DNA from: an uncultured Williamsia sp.
GTDB taxonomy: Bacteria; Actinomycetota; Actinomycetes; Mycobacteriales; Mycobacteriaceae
Assembly (NCBI RefSeq): GCF_947494875.1
Contig: NZ_CANLWM010000010.1
Span: 62,001-126,000 of the forward strand
Reading direction: 5' to 3'
DNA: 64,000 bases
The first letter of the stretch is position 1. Each line of letters starts with the position of its first letter. This document shows, one piece after another, positions 33,573 through 41,752 of this stretch. Position numbers and translations under genes: made by a program. The notes beneath the pieces are model-generated. The model was not told the origin of the DNA, did not search any database, and worked only from the letters and a program-made list of their open reading frames with translations.

Positions 33573-33599
33573 GAACAGTAGCACTCGAAATGTTACGTT
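33573..33599. promoter_or_regulatory. Divergent promoter with operator site 8 (GAACA-N13-TGTTA, 33573-33595)
   Basis: Read leftward, TACTGT (33580-33575) drives the CoA-transferase pair with a six-base gap to GTG 33568. Read rightward, TACGTT (33594-33599) is a -10 candidate for the P450 at 33697. One dyad covers both. Confidence 0.65.
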
Positions 33600-33696
33600 G
33601 TCATGCGTCGACGAGCCGAGGGTACGGTGACGCCGACAACCGCGACGGTGTCGGCCCGACCACGTCGGCGACGGAAGAGAACAGGTGTGAACGGCC

Positions 33697-34911
33697 ATGA
33701 CGACAACTCCTTTCGAGACCGCGGCGCGGTTCGACAGTCCCGACTTCTACCTGGGTGACCCCAACGCCACCTTCAAGGAGTTGCGTCGGGTCGAGCCGGT
33801 GTACTGGTCTGCCGCGGACGAGATGTGGGTCATCACCAAATACGATGACATCAAGGCCATCTCGTCCGACCCCGAGCGATTCCGGTCCGAGCGGATCGCG
33901 GTCCTGATGGACGTCATCGCCAAGCGCAAGGGTGAGGACCCGCAGAACTACGGGAACCGTGGCGTCATGTTCATGGACCCGCCCGAGCATCGCAGCCATC
34001 GACGCGCTATCGGTGCCCACCTCACGCCGGGTGAGGTCGCGAAGATGGAGGATCGCGTCCGCGAGGTCGTCAAGAACGTGGTCGACGGGCTCCCGGACGG
34101 TGAGTTCGACTTCATCGAGCACGTCGCCGAACCGGTCCCCGTCCAGGTCTTCGCCCAGCTCCTCGGAATCCCGGAGAAGGACTGGTCGCGTGTGGTCGGG
34201 TGGGCGACGACGATCGCGCACGTCGGCAGTGGCGCCGCGAGCGACGACGACATGACCCTGATCTACTCCGAAGTGGCCCCCTTCATCATGGAACTCGTGG
34301 CCGAGCGACGCGAAGCCCCACAGAACGACTTCCTCACCATGTTGACGACCGTCCTCGTCGACGGCCAACCGCTGGACGAGGTGCAGGTGCTCACCTATGC
34401 GTTGATCCTTCTGGCGGCGGGTAGCGAGACGACCCAGAGTCTCATCGCGGGCCTGGCGCACTGCATCGACGAGTTCGACGACCAGCGGCAACTGCTGTTC
34501 GACGACCCCAGTCGCAGCGGGGATGCGGTCGAGGAGACGATGCGCTTCTGGACGCCCGTGATGAGCATGGCGCGGCAGGCGGCAGTCGATGTGGAGTTGC
34601 GCGGCAAGACGATCAAAGCCGGTGACGCGGTGCTGCTCGCCTATGCATCGGCCAATCGGGACGAGGAGCGGTGGGGACCCACCGCCGACGAGTTCGACAT
34701 CACCCGTCGTGACGCGCGCACCCACCTCGGATTCGGGATCGGCGAGCATTTTTGCATGGGAGCTGCACTGGCCCGCCGGGAGGCACGCCTGCTCATCGAC
34801 GAACTCGTGGAGCGGACGAATGGCATCCGCATCACCGGTGAGGCCCAGCTCCGCGCGTCGGCGCTCGTCCACACCTACGATCGACTGCCGGTGACGCTGG
34901 ACCGACGCTGA
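33697..34911 (+). CDS. Cytochrome P450 monooxygenase
   Basis: A 404-residue P450 with heme loop FGIGEHFCMGAALARRE (Cys353), I-helix ILLAAGSETTQSLIAG, ETMRFWTPVMSMAR as ExxR, and MDPPEHRSHRRAI in the C-helix region. Start ATG 33697. It faces away from the CoA-transferase pair and ends in a clear hairpin terminator, so it is monocistronic. As for the other P450s, no ferredoxin is nearby. Substrate unknown. Confidence 0.9.
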   Translation: MTTTPFETAARFDSPDFYLGDPNATFKELRRVEPVYWSAADEMWVITKYDDIKAISSDPERFRSERIAVLMDVIAKRKGEDPQNYGNRGVMFMDPPEHRSHRRAIGAHLTPGEVAKMEDRVREVVKNVVDGLPDGEFDFIEHVAEPVPVQVFAQLLGIPEKDWSRVVGWATTIAHVGSGAASDDDMTLIYSEVAPFIMELVAERREAPQNDFLTMLTTVLVDGQPLDEVQVLTYALILLAAGSETTQSLIAGLAHCIDEFDDQRQLLFDDPSRSGDAVEETMRFWTPVMSMARQAAVDVELRGKTIKAGDAVLLAYASANRDEERWGPTADEFDITRRDARTHLGFGIGEHFCMGAALARREARLLIDELVERTNGIRITGEAQLRASALVHTYDRLPVTLDRR

Positions 34912-34927
34912 CCGAAGCACAGACAGG

Positions 34928-34960
34928 CGACGACCCCGGGCGACTGGCCCGGGGTCGTCG
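34928..34960. terminator. 14-bp hairpin terminator after P450 gene
   Basis: CGACGACCCCGGGC (34928-34941) pairs with GCCCGGGGTCGTCG (34947-34960) around a 5-nt loop. It separates the P450 from the converging small gene. Confidence 0.8.
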
Positions 34961-34980
34961 TCGTCCGTGCTGCGGGGCCC

Positions 34981-35202
34981 TCAGTCGGTGCCGGTGAGCG
35001 ACCGGTAGGCGGCTTGCAGTGCCTCGAGGCGCTTCTGTAGCGAGTCGGTGGGTTCCGCGCCGCCCATCCCGCCGATGATCTCGGCGCGGACGGCGTCGAT
35101 CTCGGCGGCGACGCGCTCCGCCGCCTCACCCTTGGTGAGCAGGTCCTGATCGGCCCAGTCGTCGTGGGGGATCCGGTTCGTCAACGGGTCGGGCTCGTCC
35201 AT
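34981..35202 (-). CDS. Small acidic helical protein of unknown function
   Basis: A 73-residue protein, ATG 35202 preceded by AAAGGA. The acidic N-terminus (MDEPDPLTNRIPHDDWAD) is followed by two amphipathic helices, GEAAERVAAEIDAVRAEI and TDSLQKRLEALQAAYRSL, linked by a short Gly-rich turn. I do not recognise the family. The helices could form a hairpin for protein binding. It lies between a terminator and the AT-rich region at 35303-35333 and is transcribed away from the amidohydrolase gene, so both may share regulatory DNA. Confidence 0.65.
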   Translation of the reverse strand: MDEPDPLTNRIPHDDWADQDLLTKGEAAERVAAEIDAVRAEIIGGMGGAEPTDSLQKRLEALQAAYRSLTGTD

Positions 35203-35302
35203 GGTGCGGTCCTTTCTGCGCCCCCGGCAGTCGGGGGTTCGCGTGCGCTCGATGTCGCTGCGGAGCCCAGGATTACCACTCCCCGGGGACCACTTCCGAT
35301 GC

Positions 35303-35333
35303 TATAGTCAATTAGGCAAAAATTGTATATTTG
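35303..35333. promoter_or_regulatory. AT-rich promoter region of the amidohydrolase gene, unlike the other promoters
   Basis: TATAGT (35303-35308) and TATATT (35326-35331) are -10 candidates. Arms CAAA (35317-35320) and TTTG (35330-35333) flank nine bases. The patch is far richer in A and T than its surroundings and has no GAACA-N13-TGTTC element, so this unit is likely controlled separately. Confidence 0.5.
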
Positions 35334-35394
35334 TGCTGTAGGGCGGGGCGTCTCGACCGAGGTGTCCGACACGAGCACAGTGAGGATCAGAGCA

Positions 35395-36693
35395 ATGCCG
35401 CTGCAACCGTCGATGAAGCTCGTCTCCGTGGACGACCACCTGATCGAGCCACCGCACGTCTGGACCGACCGTCTCCCGAGCAAGTATCGCGAGATCGGCC
35501 CGCACATCGAGGAGTTCCCCCGAGGCGAGGGCAAGCTCCCCGTCAACATGTGGGTGTACGAGGGGCGTACCTACCCGAACATCGGTCTCAACGCCGTGGC
35601 GGGCAAGCCGCCGGAGGAGTTCGGCGTCGATCCGGTGCGCTACGACGAGATGATCCCCGGCTGCTACGAGCCCAAGGCGCGTCTGGCCGACATGGACATC
35701 GACGGCGTCCACGCGATGCTGTGTTTCCCGTCGTTCCCGCGATTCTGCGGCACTGTGTTCCTCGAGGGTGAGGACAAGGAGCTGTCGCTGCTCAGCGTGA
35801 AGGCGTGGAACGACTTCTCCCTCGACGAGTGGTGTGCGACCGATCCGGCCCGCTTCATCCCGATGGGCATCCTCCCGTTGTGGGACGCGCAGTTGATGGT
35901 CGCCGAGATCGAGCGGCTCGCTGCGATGGGGTGTCGTGCGATCGGACTCCCGGACAACCCGAGCAACCTGAAGCTACCCAGCTACCACACCACGTACTGG
36001 GATCCGGTGTTCTCCGCGCTCGAGGAGACCAACATGACCGTGGTCATGCACTTCGGGTCCGGTGGCCTGCCGCCGCAGACGTCGCCCGAGGCGCCGTTCG
36101 CGGTCTGGATCACGCTGATGGGCACCACCTCGATGGCGTGCGCGATCGAGCTCGTCTTCTCGCCCGTCTTCCACAAGCACCCGAACCTGAAGGTCGCGTT
36201 CTCCGAGGGTGGCATCGGGTGGATGCCCTACTTGGTGGAGCGCGCCGACTACGTCTGGCGGAAGCACAAGTACTACCAGAACATCCACCCGACGGTGCCG
36301 CCGTCAGAACTGTTCAAGCGCAACATCGCCGGCTGCTTCATCGAGGACGAGGTCGGCATGAAGCTCCGGGACTCGGTCGGCATCGACAACATCACCTGGG
36401 AGTGCGACTACCCCCACTCCGACTCGTTCTGGCCGAAGAGCCGGGCGCGGGCCGAGGAGCAGCTGAAGAACGTGCCCGACGAGGACGCGGCGAAGATCGT
36501 CGAGCTGAACGCCCGCAAGTGGTACGCGTTCCCCGAGGAGGGCTTCAAGTCCTGCACGGCCGACACCGGTTGGCGTCCCAACGACGGCAAGCCCTCGGAG
36601 TACGACTACGACGAGGTCATGGCGACCGCGGGTGGCGTCGGCATCAAGGGGTTCATGGACAACATCGCGGACCAGATGAGCAAGAAGAACTGA
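35395..36693 (+). CDS. Amidohydrolase family 2 (ACMSD/LigW-like metal-dependent hydrolase or decarboxylase)
   Basis: A 432-residue TIM-barrel protein of the amidohydrolase_2 family. The DxH pair is Asp13-x-His15 in SVDDHLIEPP. Later metal and catalytic residues are in VVMHFGSGG (His) and WECDYPHSDSFW (Asp, His). The C-terminal 60 residues are an Asp/Tyr/Gly-rich extension. Relatives are decarboxylases (ACMSD, 5-carboxyvanillate decarboxylase) or ring-opening hydrolases; in catabolic clusters they often act on cyclic 1,3-diketones or keto acids. Start ATG 35395, chosen over an upstream in-frame codon because it aligns with the family start. Monocistronic, ending in a very strong terminator. 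Confidence 0.85.
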   Translation: MPLQPSMKLVSVDDHLIEPPHVWTDRLPSKYREIGPHIEEFPRGEGKLPVNMWVYEGRTYPNIGLNAVAGKPPEEFGVDPVRYDEMIPGCYEPKARLADMDIDGVHAMLCFPSFPRFCGTVFLEGEDKELSLLSVKAWNDFSLDEWCATDPARFIPMGILPLWDAQLMVAEIERLAAMGCRAIGLPDNPSNLKLPSYHTTYWDPVFSALEETNMTVVMHFGSGGLPPQTSPEAPFAVWITLMGTTSMACAIELVFSPVFHKHPNLKVAFSEGGIGWMPYLVERADYVWRKHKYYQNIHPTVPPSELFKRNIAGCFIEDEVGMKLRDSVGIDNITWECDYPHSDSFWPKSRARAEEQLKNVPDEDAAKIVELNARKWYAFPEEGFKSCTADTGWRPNDGKPSEYDYDEVMATAGGVGIKGFMDNIADQMSKKN

Positions 36694-36708
36694 CGCGCGC
36701 CAGGACAG

Positions 36709-36754
36709 ACGAGAAGCGGGGCCCGATCCGAGAGGATCGGGCCCCGCTTCTCGT
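36709..36754. terminator. Exceptionally long hairpin terminator (21-bp perfect stem, GAGA loop)
   Basis: Arms 36709-36729 and 36734-36754 pair without mismatch around the GAGA tetraloop (36730-36733). It lies between the amidohydrolase gene and the converging small gene at 36794 and should stop transcription from both sides. Confidence 0.9.
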
Positions 36755-36793
36755 GTACGGAGCCTCGTGTCGGCGACGAGGGCGGTCGGGGGA

Positions 36794-37090
36794 TCAGTCG
36801 CTGGCCGGCAGTGGCTTCGCCTCTTTCACCGCGAGCGCAGTCTGCCCGACCGCGAGGCTGCCCTGTCCGGCCTTCGTCACGAGGACCTCCGCGCCGTCGT
36901 CGGCGAGGTAGCGCTTCCCCAGCACCGTGCCCTCGCCGAAAGCGGGGTCGAGCTCACCGCCGCGCTCGCCGCCGACCTCGACCATCGGGTGCCCCCCGCA
37001 CCGCAGGTCGTCGAGGCTGTCCGCGGCACGCACGACGATCACCTCGGTGTCGTCCACCTGGCTCTGCAGTCGGGTTCCGGTCTTCACCAT
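36794..37090 (-). CDS. Small conserved-looking protein with RCGGHPM motif, function unknown
   Basis: A 98-residue protein, ATG 37090 after GGAGAAG. It reads as a compact beta domain: GTRLQSQVDDTEVIVVRAAD, then DLRCGGHPMVEVG with the single Cys and a His, a Gly-rich loop and GKRYLADDGAEVLVTKAG. The C-G-G-x-P-M motif suggests a small metal- or substrate-binding protein, but I cannot place it in a named family. It is 43 bp downstream of, and probably co-transcribed with, the SDR gene 37134-37889. Its gene end faces the 36709-36754 terminator. Confidence 0.65.
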   Translation of the reverse strand: MVKTGTRLQSQVDDTEVIVVRAADSLDDLRCGGHPMVEVGGERGGELDPAFGEGTVLGKRYLADDGAEVLVTKAGQGSLAVGQTALAVKEAKPLPASD

Positions 37091-37133
37091 GATCTTCTCC
37101 TGTCTCGCTGTCGCGTGTGGTGGGGCGCGTCGC

Positions 37134-37889
37134 CTACATGCGCCGCGGTGCCGACGGCGGCTTGATGACGGCGTGGTCGAGGCCGACGTCGGGATGGTCG
37201 ATGATCCCGGCGAGCATGCCGGCGATGGCGTCGGCGACCGCGTCGGGGGTCATGAGCGTCTCCTGGACGAGCCCACGCCAGATCCAGTCCTCGAGAACGC
37301 TGCCGAGCAGCTCGGGGTCGAAGGCGTCGGCGAACTCGGTCGGGATGGTGCTCCCGACCGCGATGGTGCAGAACCGCAGCCCGGGATGTTCCGTGCGCCA
37401 GGCGTCGAAGCTCGACATCAGCGCTGCTTTGCTCGCCGCGTAGGCGCCGAGCGCGGCCCGCTGCTGGCCCACCGACTCCGACGAGAGCGCGCCGACGATC
37501 GCCCCCTCGGCGAGCACGGGCAGCGCGTGGCGGATGAGCTGGTGCACCCCGACCACGTTGGTGCGCATCACCGACTCCCAGTCGTCCGAGTCCGTGTCGG
37601 CGAACATCTTCAGAGGAGCGACGCCGACCGAGCAGAACAGGAGATCGACCTCGCCGAGCGTGGTGCGTGCGGCCTCGGCGACCGCGGCGGCGCCGGCGGG
37701 ATCGGCGATGTCGGCGGCCACCGGGGTCCCCGTGCCGGCCTCTGCGATCGCGTCGTCGAGCTTCTCCTTGCGGCGCGCCACCAGGACCACCTGCGCGCCC
37801 TCCTTGCCGGCCTGGATCGCGAACGCCCGGCCGATGCCCGACGACGCCCCGACGACGAGGACACGTTTCCCCCGCAGTGATCTGGTCAC
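37134..37889 (-). CDS. Short-chain dehydrogenase/reductase
   Basis: A 251-residue classical SDR. Cofactor loop GASSGIGRAFA near residues 14-24, ARRKEKLDD suggesting NADP preference, Ser in ALSSESVGQ and YAASK as the catalytic YxxxK pair. Start GTG 37889, with the operator and TACTGT box about 55 bases upstream. It should oxidise or reduce a hydroxyl/keto group of a pathway intermediate. Forms a two-gene unit with the 98-residue protein. The C-terminal 60 residues (IWRGLVQETLMTPDAVADAI) are typical of SDRs acting on bulky substrates. Confidence 0.83.
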   Translation of the reverse strand: MTRSLRGKRVLVVGASSGIGRAFAIQAGKEGAQVVLVARRKEKLDDAIAEAGTGTPVAADIADPAGAAAVAEAARTTLGEVDLLFCSVGVAPLKMFADTDSDDWESVMRTNVVGVHQLIRHALPVLAEGAIVGALSSESVGQQRAALGAYAASKAALMSSFDAWRTEHPGLRFCTIAVGSTIPTEFADAFDPELLGSVLEDWIWRGLVQETLMTPDAVADAIAGMLAGIIDHPDVGLDHAVIKPPSAPRRM

Positions 37890-37942
37890 GTGTGTGATGC
37901 TCTCTTCCCGATGTGGTCGGCGAGTGACGGCCGATGATGGGT

Positions 37943-37965
37943 AGACAGTAGTACATCGGATGTTC
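37943..37965 (-). promoter_or_regulatory. Operator site 9 (AGACA-N13-TGTTC) with -10 for the SDR unit
   Basis: Read leftward: GAACA (37965-37961), inner dyad ending in GTAC, then TACTGT (37950-37945) directly after the first 15 bp. Same geometry as site 6. Confidence 0.65.
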
Positions 37966-38020
37966 TATTGGTGGGCATTGTCGCGACCTCGTCCTCGCGC
38001 GCGATGCCGACGCTGCTGCG

Positions 38021-38043
38021 GAACACGAGATGTATCATTGTTC
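38021..38043 (+). promoter_or_regulatory. Operator site 10 (GAACA-N13-TGTTC) before the E1 operon
   Basis: Perfect arms GAACA (38021-38025) and TGTTC (38039-38043). TATCAT (38033-38038) inside it is the -10 candidate. About 55 bp separate it from the divergent site 9. Confidence 0.65.
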
Positions 38044-38100
38044 AGTCCGTCCGGACGTCGAACGAGCTGCCGGGGTTCCCGGTGGGGCAAGGGAGCTTTC

Positions 38101-40149
38101 ATGACAGCGGAGACGACGACCACCACGGGGCAGACGGTCGACGCCGACCTCGCCACCGACCTCTACCGCAGGATGAGTCGCGTCCGCCACGCCGACGCAC
38201 GCATGCGCAAGGGGTTGTCGTCGGGGGAGTTCGCGATGAGCTACTGGCCCGTCGACGGCCAGGAGGCGATGTCGGCAGGGGCCACCGAGGCGCTCGACGA
38301 CGGCGACGAACTGGTGACCACCTACCGCGGACTCGGCGACATCGTCGCGCAGGGCACGGACCTGCCGGCGTACTTCGCGGAGTTGCTGGGTCGCGGCAGC
38401 GGTTTGTCCCGGGGCAAGGCCGGCGCGATGGGCATCCACGATCCCGACCACGGGATCGCCTGGACCACGGGGATCGTCGGGGCCGGACCGGTGATCGCGA
38501 ACGGGATCGCCTGGGCCGCAACACACACCGGTGCGTCGAAGGTCGTCCTGGTGTCCTTCGGTGACGGTGCGACCAGCATCGGCTACGTCCACGAGGCCAT
38601 GAACCTCGCGGCGCTGTGGGACCTCCCCGTCGTCTTCTTCTGCCAGAACAACGCATGGGCGGAGTGCACACCCCTGGCCGGGTACACGCGGACCGAGAGC
38701 TTCTCCGATCGTGCGGCGGGATACGGCATGCCCGGTGTCACCGTGGACGGCACCGACCCGGTCGCCGTCCACGACGCTGTCGCGACGGCCGCCCACCGGG
38801 CCCGGTCGGGACAGGGGCCGTCGTTCGTCGAGGCGGTCGCCTACCGGTTGCAGGGCCATTACTTCGGTGACGCCATGAAGTACGCCGACGCGGACGAGTT
38901 GGCGGCGCGCCGCGCCGACCACCCGATGGACCGTTGGCGTCGTCATCTCGTCGAGTCGGGGACGGTCGACGAGGCCGTCCTCGACGACATCGACGCCAGG
39001 GCCGCCGCGGACGTCGACGCCGCCATGGCCGAGGCGGTCGCCGCACCCCAGCCCGACGTCGACGACCTCACCCGCGACGTGTTCGCCGGGGGCGGGCTGG
39101 CGTTGTCCACGCTGTCGGACGCGGACCGTCGCGACATCCCGTCCGGCGCGACCACCGAACTCGGTCTCGCCCAGGCCGTCCAGCGGACGTTGGACCGCGC
39201 GATGGCTGCCGACGAGTCGATCGTCGCCCTCGGCGAGGACATCGCCGACTCCGCGGGCGGCGGCATGTTCAAGGTGACCGCGGGGTTGTCCACGGCCCAC
39301 GGCGACCACCGGGTCCGGAACACGCCCATCGCGGAGTCGGCGATCATCGGTGCCGCCATCGGCGCGTCCCTGTCGGGGCTCAAGCCTGTCGCGGAACTGA
39401 TGTTCATGGACTTCCTGGGCGTCGCGATGGACCAGATCGCGAACCATGCGGCCAAGGTCCGGTACATGTCGGGCGGGCGGACGAGCGCGCCGATGGTCAT
39501 CCGCGCCATGGTGGGCATGGCCGCGGGGCCGCAGCACTCACAGGCGGTCGAGGCCTGGGCCATGCACACACCGGGCATCAAGGTCGTCTGGCCGAGCACC
39601 GCGGCCGACGCGGTCGGCCTGATGAACGCGTGTCTCGCCGACCCCGACCCCTGCCTCTTCGTCGAGTCGATGAAGCTCTACTACGGAGCGGGCAAGGGGC
39701 CTGTGCCCGACGAGGACTTCACGATCCCGCTGGGCCAGGCGAACGTGGTCCGGGCCGGTACCGACGTCACGGTGTGCACGTACGGCGTGATGGTGCACGC
39801 CGCGGTCGCGGCGGCCGAGGAGCTGGCGGCCGACGGCGTGTCGGTGGAGGTGATCGACCTGCGGTCCCTGGTGCCGCTCGATCTCGAGACGGTTCTCGAG
39901 TCGGTGCGCCGTACCCGCAGGCTGGTCGTCACCCACGAGTCGGTCGAGTTCTGCGGCCCGGGGGCCGAGATCGCGGCCGCGGTCGGTGAACAGCTCTTCG
40001 ACGTGCTGGAGGCCCCGGTCACCCGTGTGGCGGGGACGTACACGCCGGTACCGCGCGCGTCGGCACTGGAGGCCGCGTGTCGGCCCGATGCGGGTCGGGT
40101 GGCGGAGGCGATCCGCCGCAGCGTAGCGACCACGCGGAGCGCCCGATGA
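38101..40149 (+). CDS. Fused E1 alpha-beta subunit of a 2-oxoacid (or acetoin) dehydrogenase
   Basis: A 682-residue protein joining E1-alpha (about residues 15-330) and E1-beta (about 345-675), usually two polypeptides. The thiamine diphosphate motif is GDG 154-156 with NN 183-184. The beta part starts at ELGLAQAVQRTLDRAMAAD and includes LGEDI and FMDFLGVAMDQIANHAAK. Such E1 enzymes decarboxylate a 2-oxoacid or cleave acetoin and pass the acyl group to a lipoyl domain. No E2 catalytic domain or E3 is encoded in the window, only a lone lipoyl domain at 49764-49991. First gene of the unit E1-crotonase-crotonase (38101-41704), coupled to the next by ATGA. Confidence 0.87.
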   Translation: MTAETTTTTGQTVDADLATDLYRRMSRVRHADARMRKGLSSGEFAMSYWPVDGQEAMSAGATEALDDGDELVTTYRGLGDIVAQGTDLPAYFAELLGRGSGLSRGKAGAMGIHDPDHGIAWTTGIVGAGPVIANGIAWAATHTGASKVVLVSFGDGATSIGYVHEAMNLAALWDLPVVFFCQNNAWAECTPLAGYTRTESFSDRAAGYGMPGVTVDGTDPVAVHDAVATAAHRARSGQGPSFVEAVAYRLQGHYFGDAMKYADADELAARRADHPMDRWRRHLVESGTVDEAVLDDIDARAAADVDAAMAEAVAAPQPDVDDLTRDVFAGGGLALSTLSDADRRDIPSGATTELGLAQAVQRTLDRAMAADESIVALGEDIADSAGGGMFKVTAGLSTAHGDHRVRNTPIAESAIIGAAIGASLSGLKPVAELMFMDFLGVAMDQIANHAAKVRYMSGGRTSAPMVIRAMVGMAAGPQHSQAVEAWAMHTPGIKVVWPSTAADAVGLMNACLADPDPCLFVESMKLYYGAGKGPVPDEDFTIPLGQANVVRAGTDVTVCTYGVMVHAAVAAAEELAADGVSVEVIDLRSLVPLDLETVLESVRRTRRLVVTHESVEFCGPGAEIAAAVGEQLFDVLEAPVTRVAGTYTPVPRASALEAACRPDAGRVAEAIRRSVATTRSAR

Positions 40150-40946
40150 GCGCCCCGGCCGACCTGGGGGACGCGACGATCAGCGGATGCGACGAGATCC
40201 TCGTCGCCTCCGACGGTCCGGTGCGGATCGTCACGCTGCACAACCCGGCGAACGCCAACGCGGTCAACAACGCCATGCACGGGGCCTTCGCGCGGATCTG
40301 GGACACGCTTGCCGAGGACCCGGACGCTCGGGCCGTGGTGCTGACCGGTGCCGGCAGGCACTTCTCCGCCGGCGGAGACCTGGTCCAGTGGCTCGAGACC
40401 CACGTGGAGAACCCGGTCACGCGTCGTGCCGGGATGCGGGACGCGCGACGGATCGTCCGGTCGATGATCGATTTCCCCCTGCCGATCGTGGCGGCGGTCA
40501 ACGGGCCGGCGGTCGGGTTCGGCTGCAGCATCGCCGTGCTCTGCGACATCGTCCTCATGTCCGACAGGTCGTTCCTCGCCGACACCCATGTCGCCAGCGG
40601 GCTCGTCGCCGGTGACGGCGGTTCGGTGCTGTGGCCGCTGCTGATGAGCCTGTTGAAGGCGAAGGAGTACCTGCTGCTGGGCGAACGGATCCCGGCCGAG
40701 ACGGCGGTCGCCCTCGGTCTGGCGAACCGCGTCGTGCCCGACGACACGATCAAGGCCGAGGCGTTGGCCCTCGCCCACCGTCTGGCCGCGCTGCCGGCGC
40801 GTGCCGTGCAGGACACCAAACGCACCCTGAACCTGCATGCCGAGCGCGCGATCTCCGGAGTGCTCGACTACGGGATCTCCGCGGAGACGGAGTGTTTCAC
40901 CACACCGGAGCACCGCGCGGCGATCGACGCGTTCCTGAAGCGGTGA
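40146..40946 (+). CDS. Crotonase-fold (enoyl-CoA hydratase/isomerase family) protein
   Basis: A 266-residue crotonase from ATG 40146. VTLHNPANANAVNN, the oxyanion segment FSAGGDLVQW and VNGPAVGFGCSIAVLCDIVL identify the fold. The hydratase Glu positions hold Ser (GFGCS) and a His/Ala pair (DTHVASG), so a plain hydratase is unlikely. The Gly-Asp-Gly-Gly that follows (VAGDGGSVLW) resembles isomerase-type members. Coupled to genes on both sides by 4-bp overlaps, suggesting it works with the E1 fusion and the next crotonase on consecutive steps. Confidence 0.84.
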   Translation: MSAPADLGDATISGCDEILVASDGPVRIVTLHNPANANAVNNAMHGAFARIWDTLAEDPDARAVVLTGAGRHFSAGGDLVQWLETHVENPVTRRAGMRDARRIVRSMIDFPLPIVAAVNGPAVGFGCSIAVLCDIVLMSDRSFLADTHVASGLVAGDGGSVLWPLLMSLLKAKEYLLLGERIPAETAVALGLANRVVPDDTIKAEALALAHRLAALPARAVQDTKRTLNLHAERAISGVLDYGISAETECFTTPEHRAAIDAFLKR

Positions 40947-41704
40947 GCCCCGACGCCGAGCGTCTCGTCCTCGTCGAGGAGGCGGACGGGACCTGGATCC
41001 TGTCGCTGAACCGACCCGACCGGCGCAATGCGCTGACCTACGACTCGTGGCTGGCGCTGGACGAGGCGATCGAGGCGGCCGTCGAGGCGGACGCGACCGC
41101 GATCGTGCTCACCGGCGCCGGGTCGTTCTTCTGCGCCGGCGGCGACCTGAAGTCCGGTCCGGCCCACGGCTCGGGCCCGTTGGCTCCCGCCGGGCGGGTC
41201 GCGCTCGCGCAACGGGTGCTCGGCCGGTTGCGGACATGCGGAGTCCCCGCCATCGCGGCGGTCGAGGGCGGTGCCGTCGGCCTCGGCTGGAGTCTGACGC
41301 TCGCCTGCGACCTCGTGGTCGCCGCGGAGGACGCGTTCTTCCTCGCCCCCTTCGTGACACGCGCGGTGGTGCCGGACGGCGCGATCACGTGGCGGCTCGT
41401 GCGGGAGGTCGGGCGGCACCGGGCGTCGGACATCCTGTTGCGCGGACGGCGCCTGCCGGCGTCCGACGCGCACGACCTCGGTCTGGTCACCGATCTCGTC
41501 ACGGCCGGTACCGCGGTGACGGCGGCGCGGGAGATCGCCGTGGACCTCGCGGGGTCCGACCGCGGGGCTCTCGCGTTGACGAAGGGCCTGCTCGCCGCGA
41601 CCGAGGAGGCGCACCTACAGTCCTTCGGTCCCCTCGAGCTCACCACGGCCACCGTCGCCCAGCACGGCGCCGCCGCGACGAAGGCCCGCGCCGAGTTCTC
41701 CTGA
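40943..41704 (+). CDS. Crotonase-fold (enoyl-CoA isomerase-like) protein
   Basis: A 253-residue crotonase from GTG 40943. LSLNRPDRRNALTY, FCAGGDLKSG and EGGAVGLGWSLTLACDLVVA are the family landmarks. The first Glu is Ser. The second region reads FVTRAVVPDGAITW, with an Asp in the V-P-D-G context of PaaG/ECI-type isomerases and 4-chlorobenzoyl-CoA dehalogenases, so double-bond migration is the most likely chemistry. Last gene of the unit; its stop lies inside a 13-bp hairpin. Confidence 0.84.
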   Translation: MSPDAERLVLVEEADGTWILSLNRPDRRNALTYDSWLALDEAIEAAVEADATAIVLTGAGSFFCAGGDLKSGPAHGSGPLAPAGRVALAQRVLGRLRTCGVPAIAAVEGGAVGLGWSLTLACDLVVAAEDAFFLAPFVTRAVVPDGAITWRLVREVGRHRASDILLRGRRLPASDAHDLGLVTDLVTAGTAVTAAREIAVDLAGSDRGALALTKGLLAATEEAHLQSFGPLELTTATVAQHGAAATKARAEFS

Positions 41705-41723
41705 GGGAGGACTCGGCGCGGGC
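41684..41723. terminator. 13-bp hairpin terminator overlapping the crotonase stop
   Basis: GCCCGCGCCGAGT (41684-41696) pairs with ACTCGGCGCGGGC (41711-41723); the 14-nt loop can pair further (CTCC/GGAG) and contains the TGA stop. Converging genes on both sides. Confidence 0.8.
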
Positions 41724-41752
41724 CTGTGGTCACGGCCGTCGGGTGTGACGAC

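Noticed and set aside
37091-37133. Possible separate promoter for the 98-residue protein gene
   Set aside because: The 43-bp gap shows only a ribosome site (GGAGAAG) and no dyad or -10 of the island type; co-transcription with the SDR is simpler.
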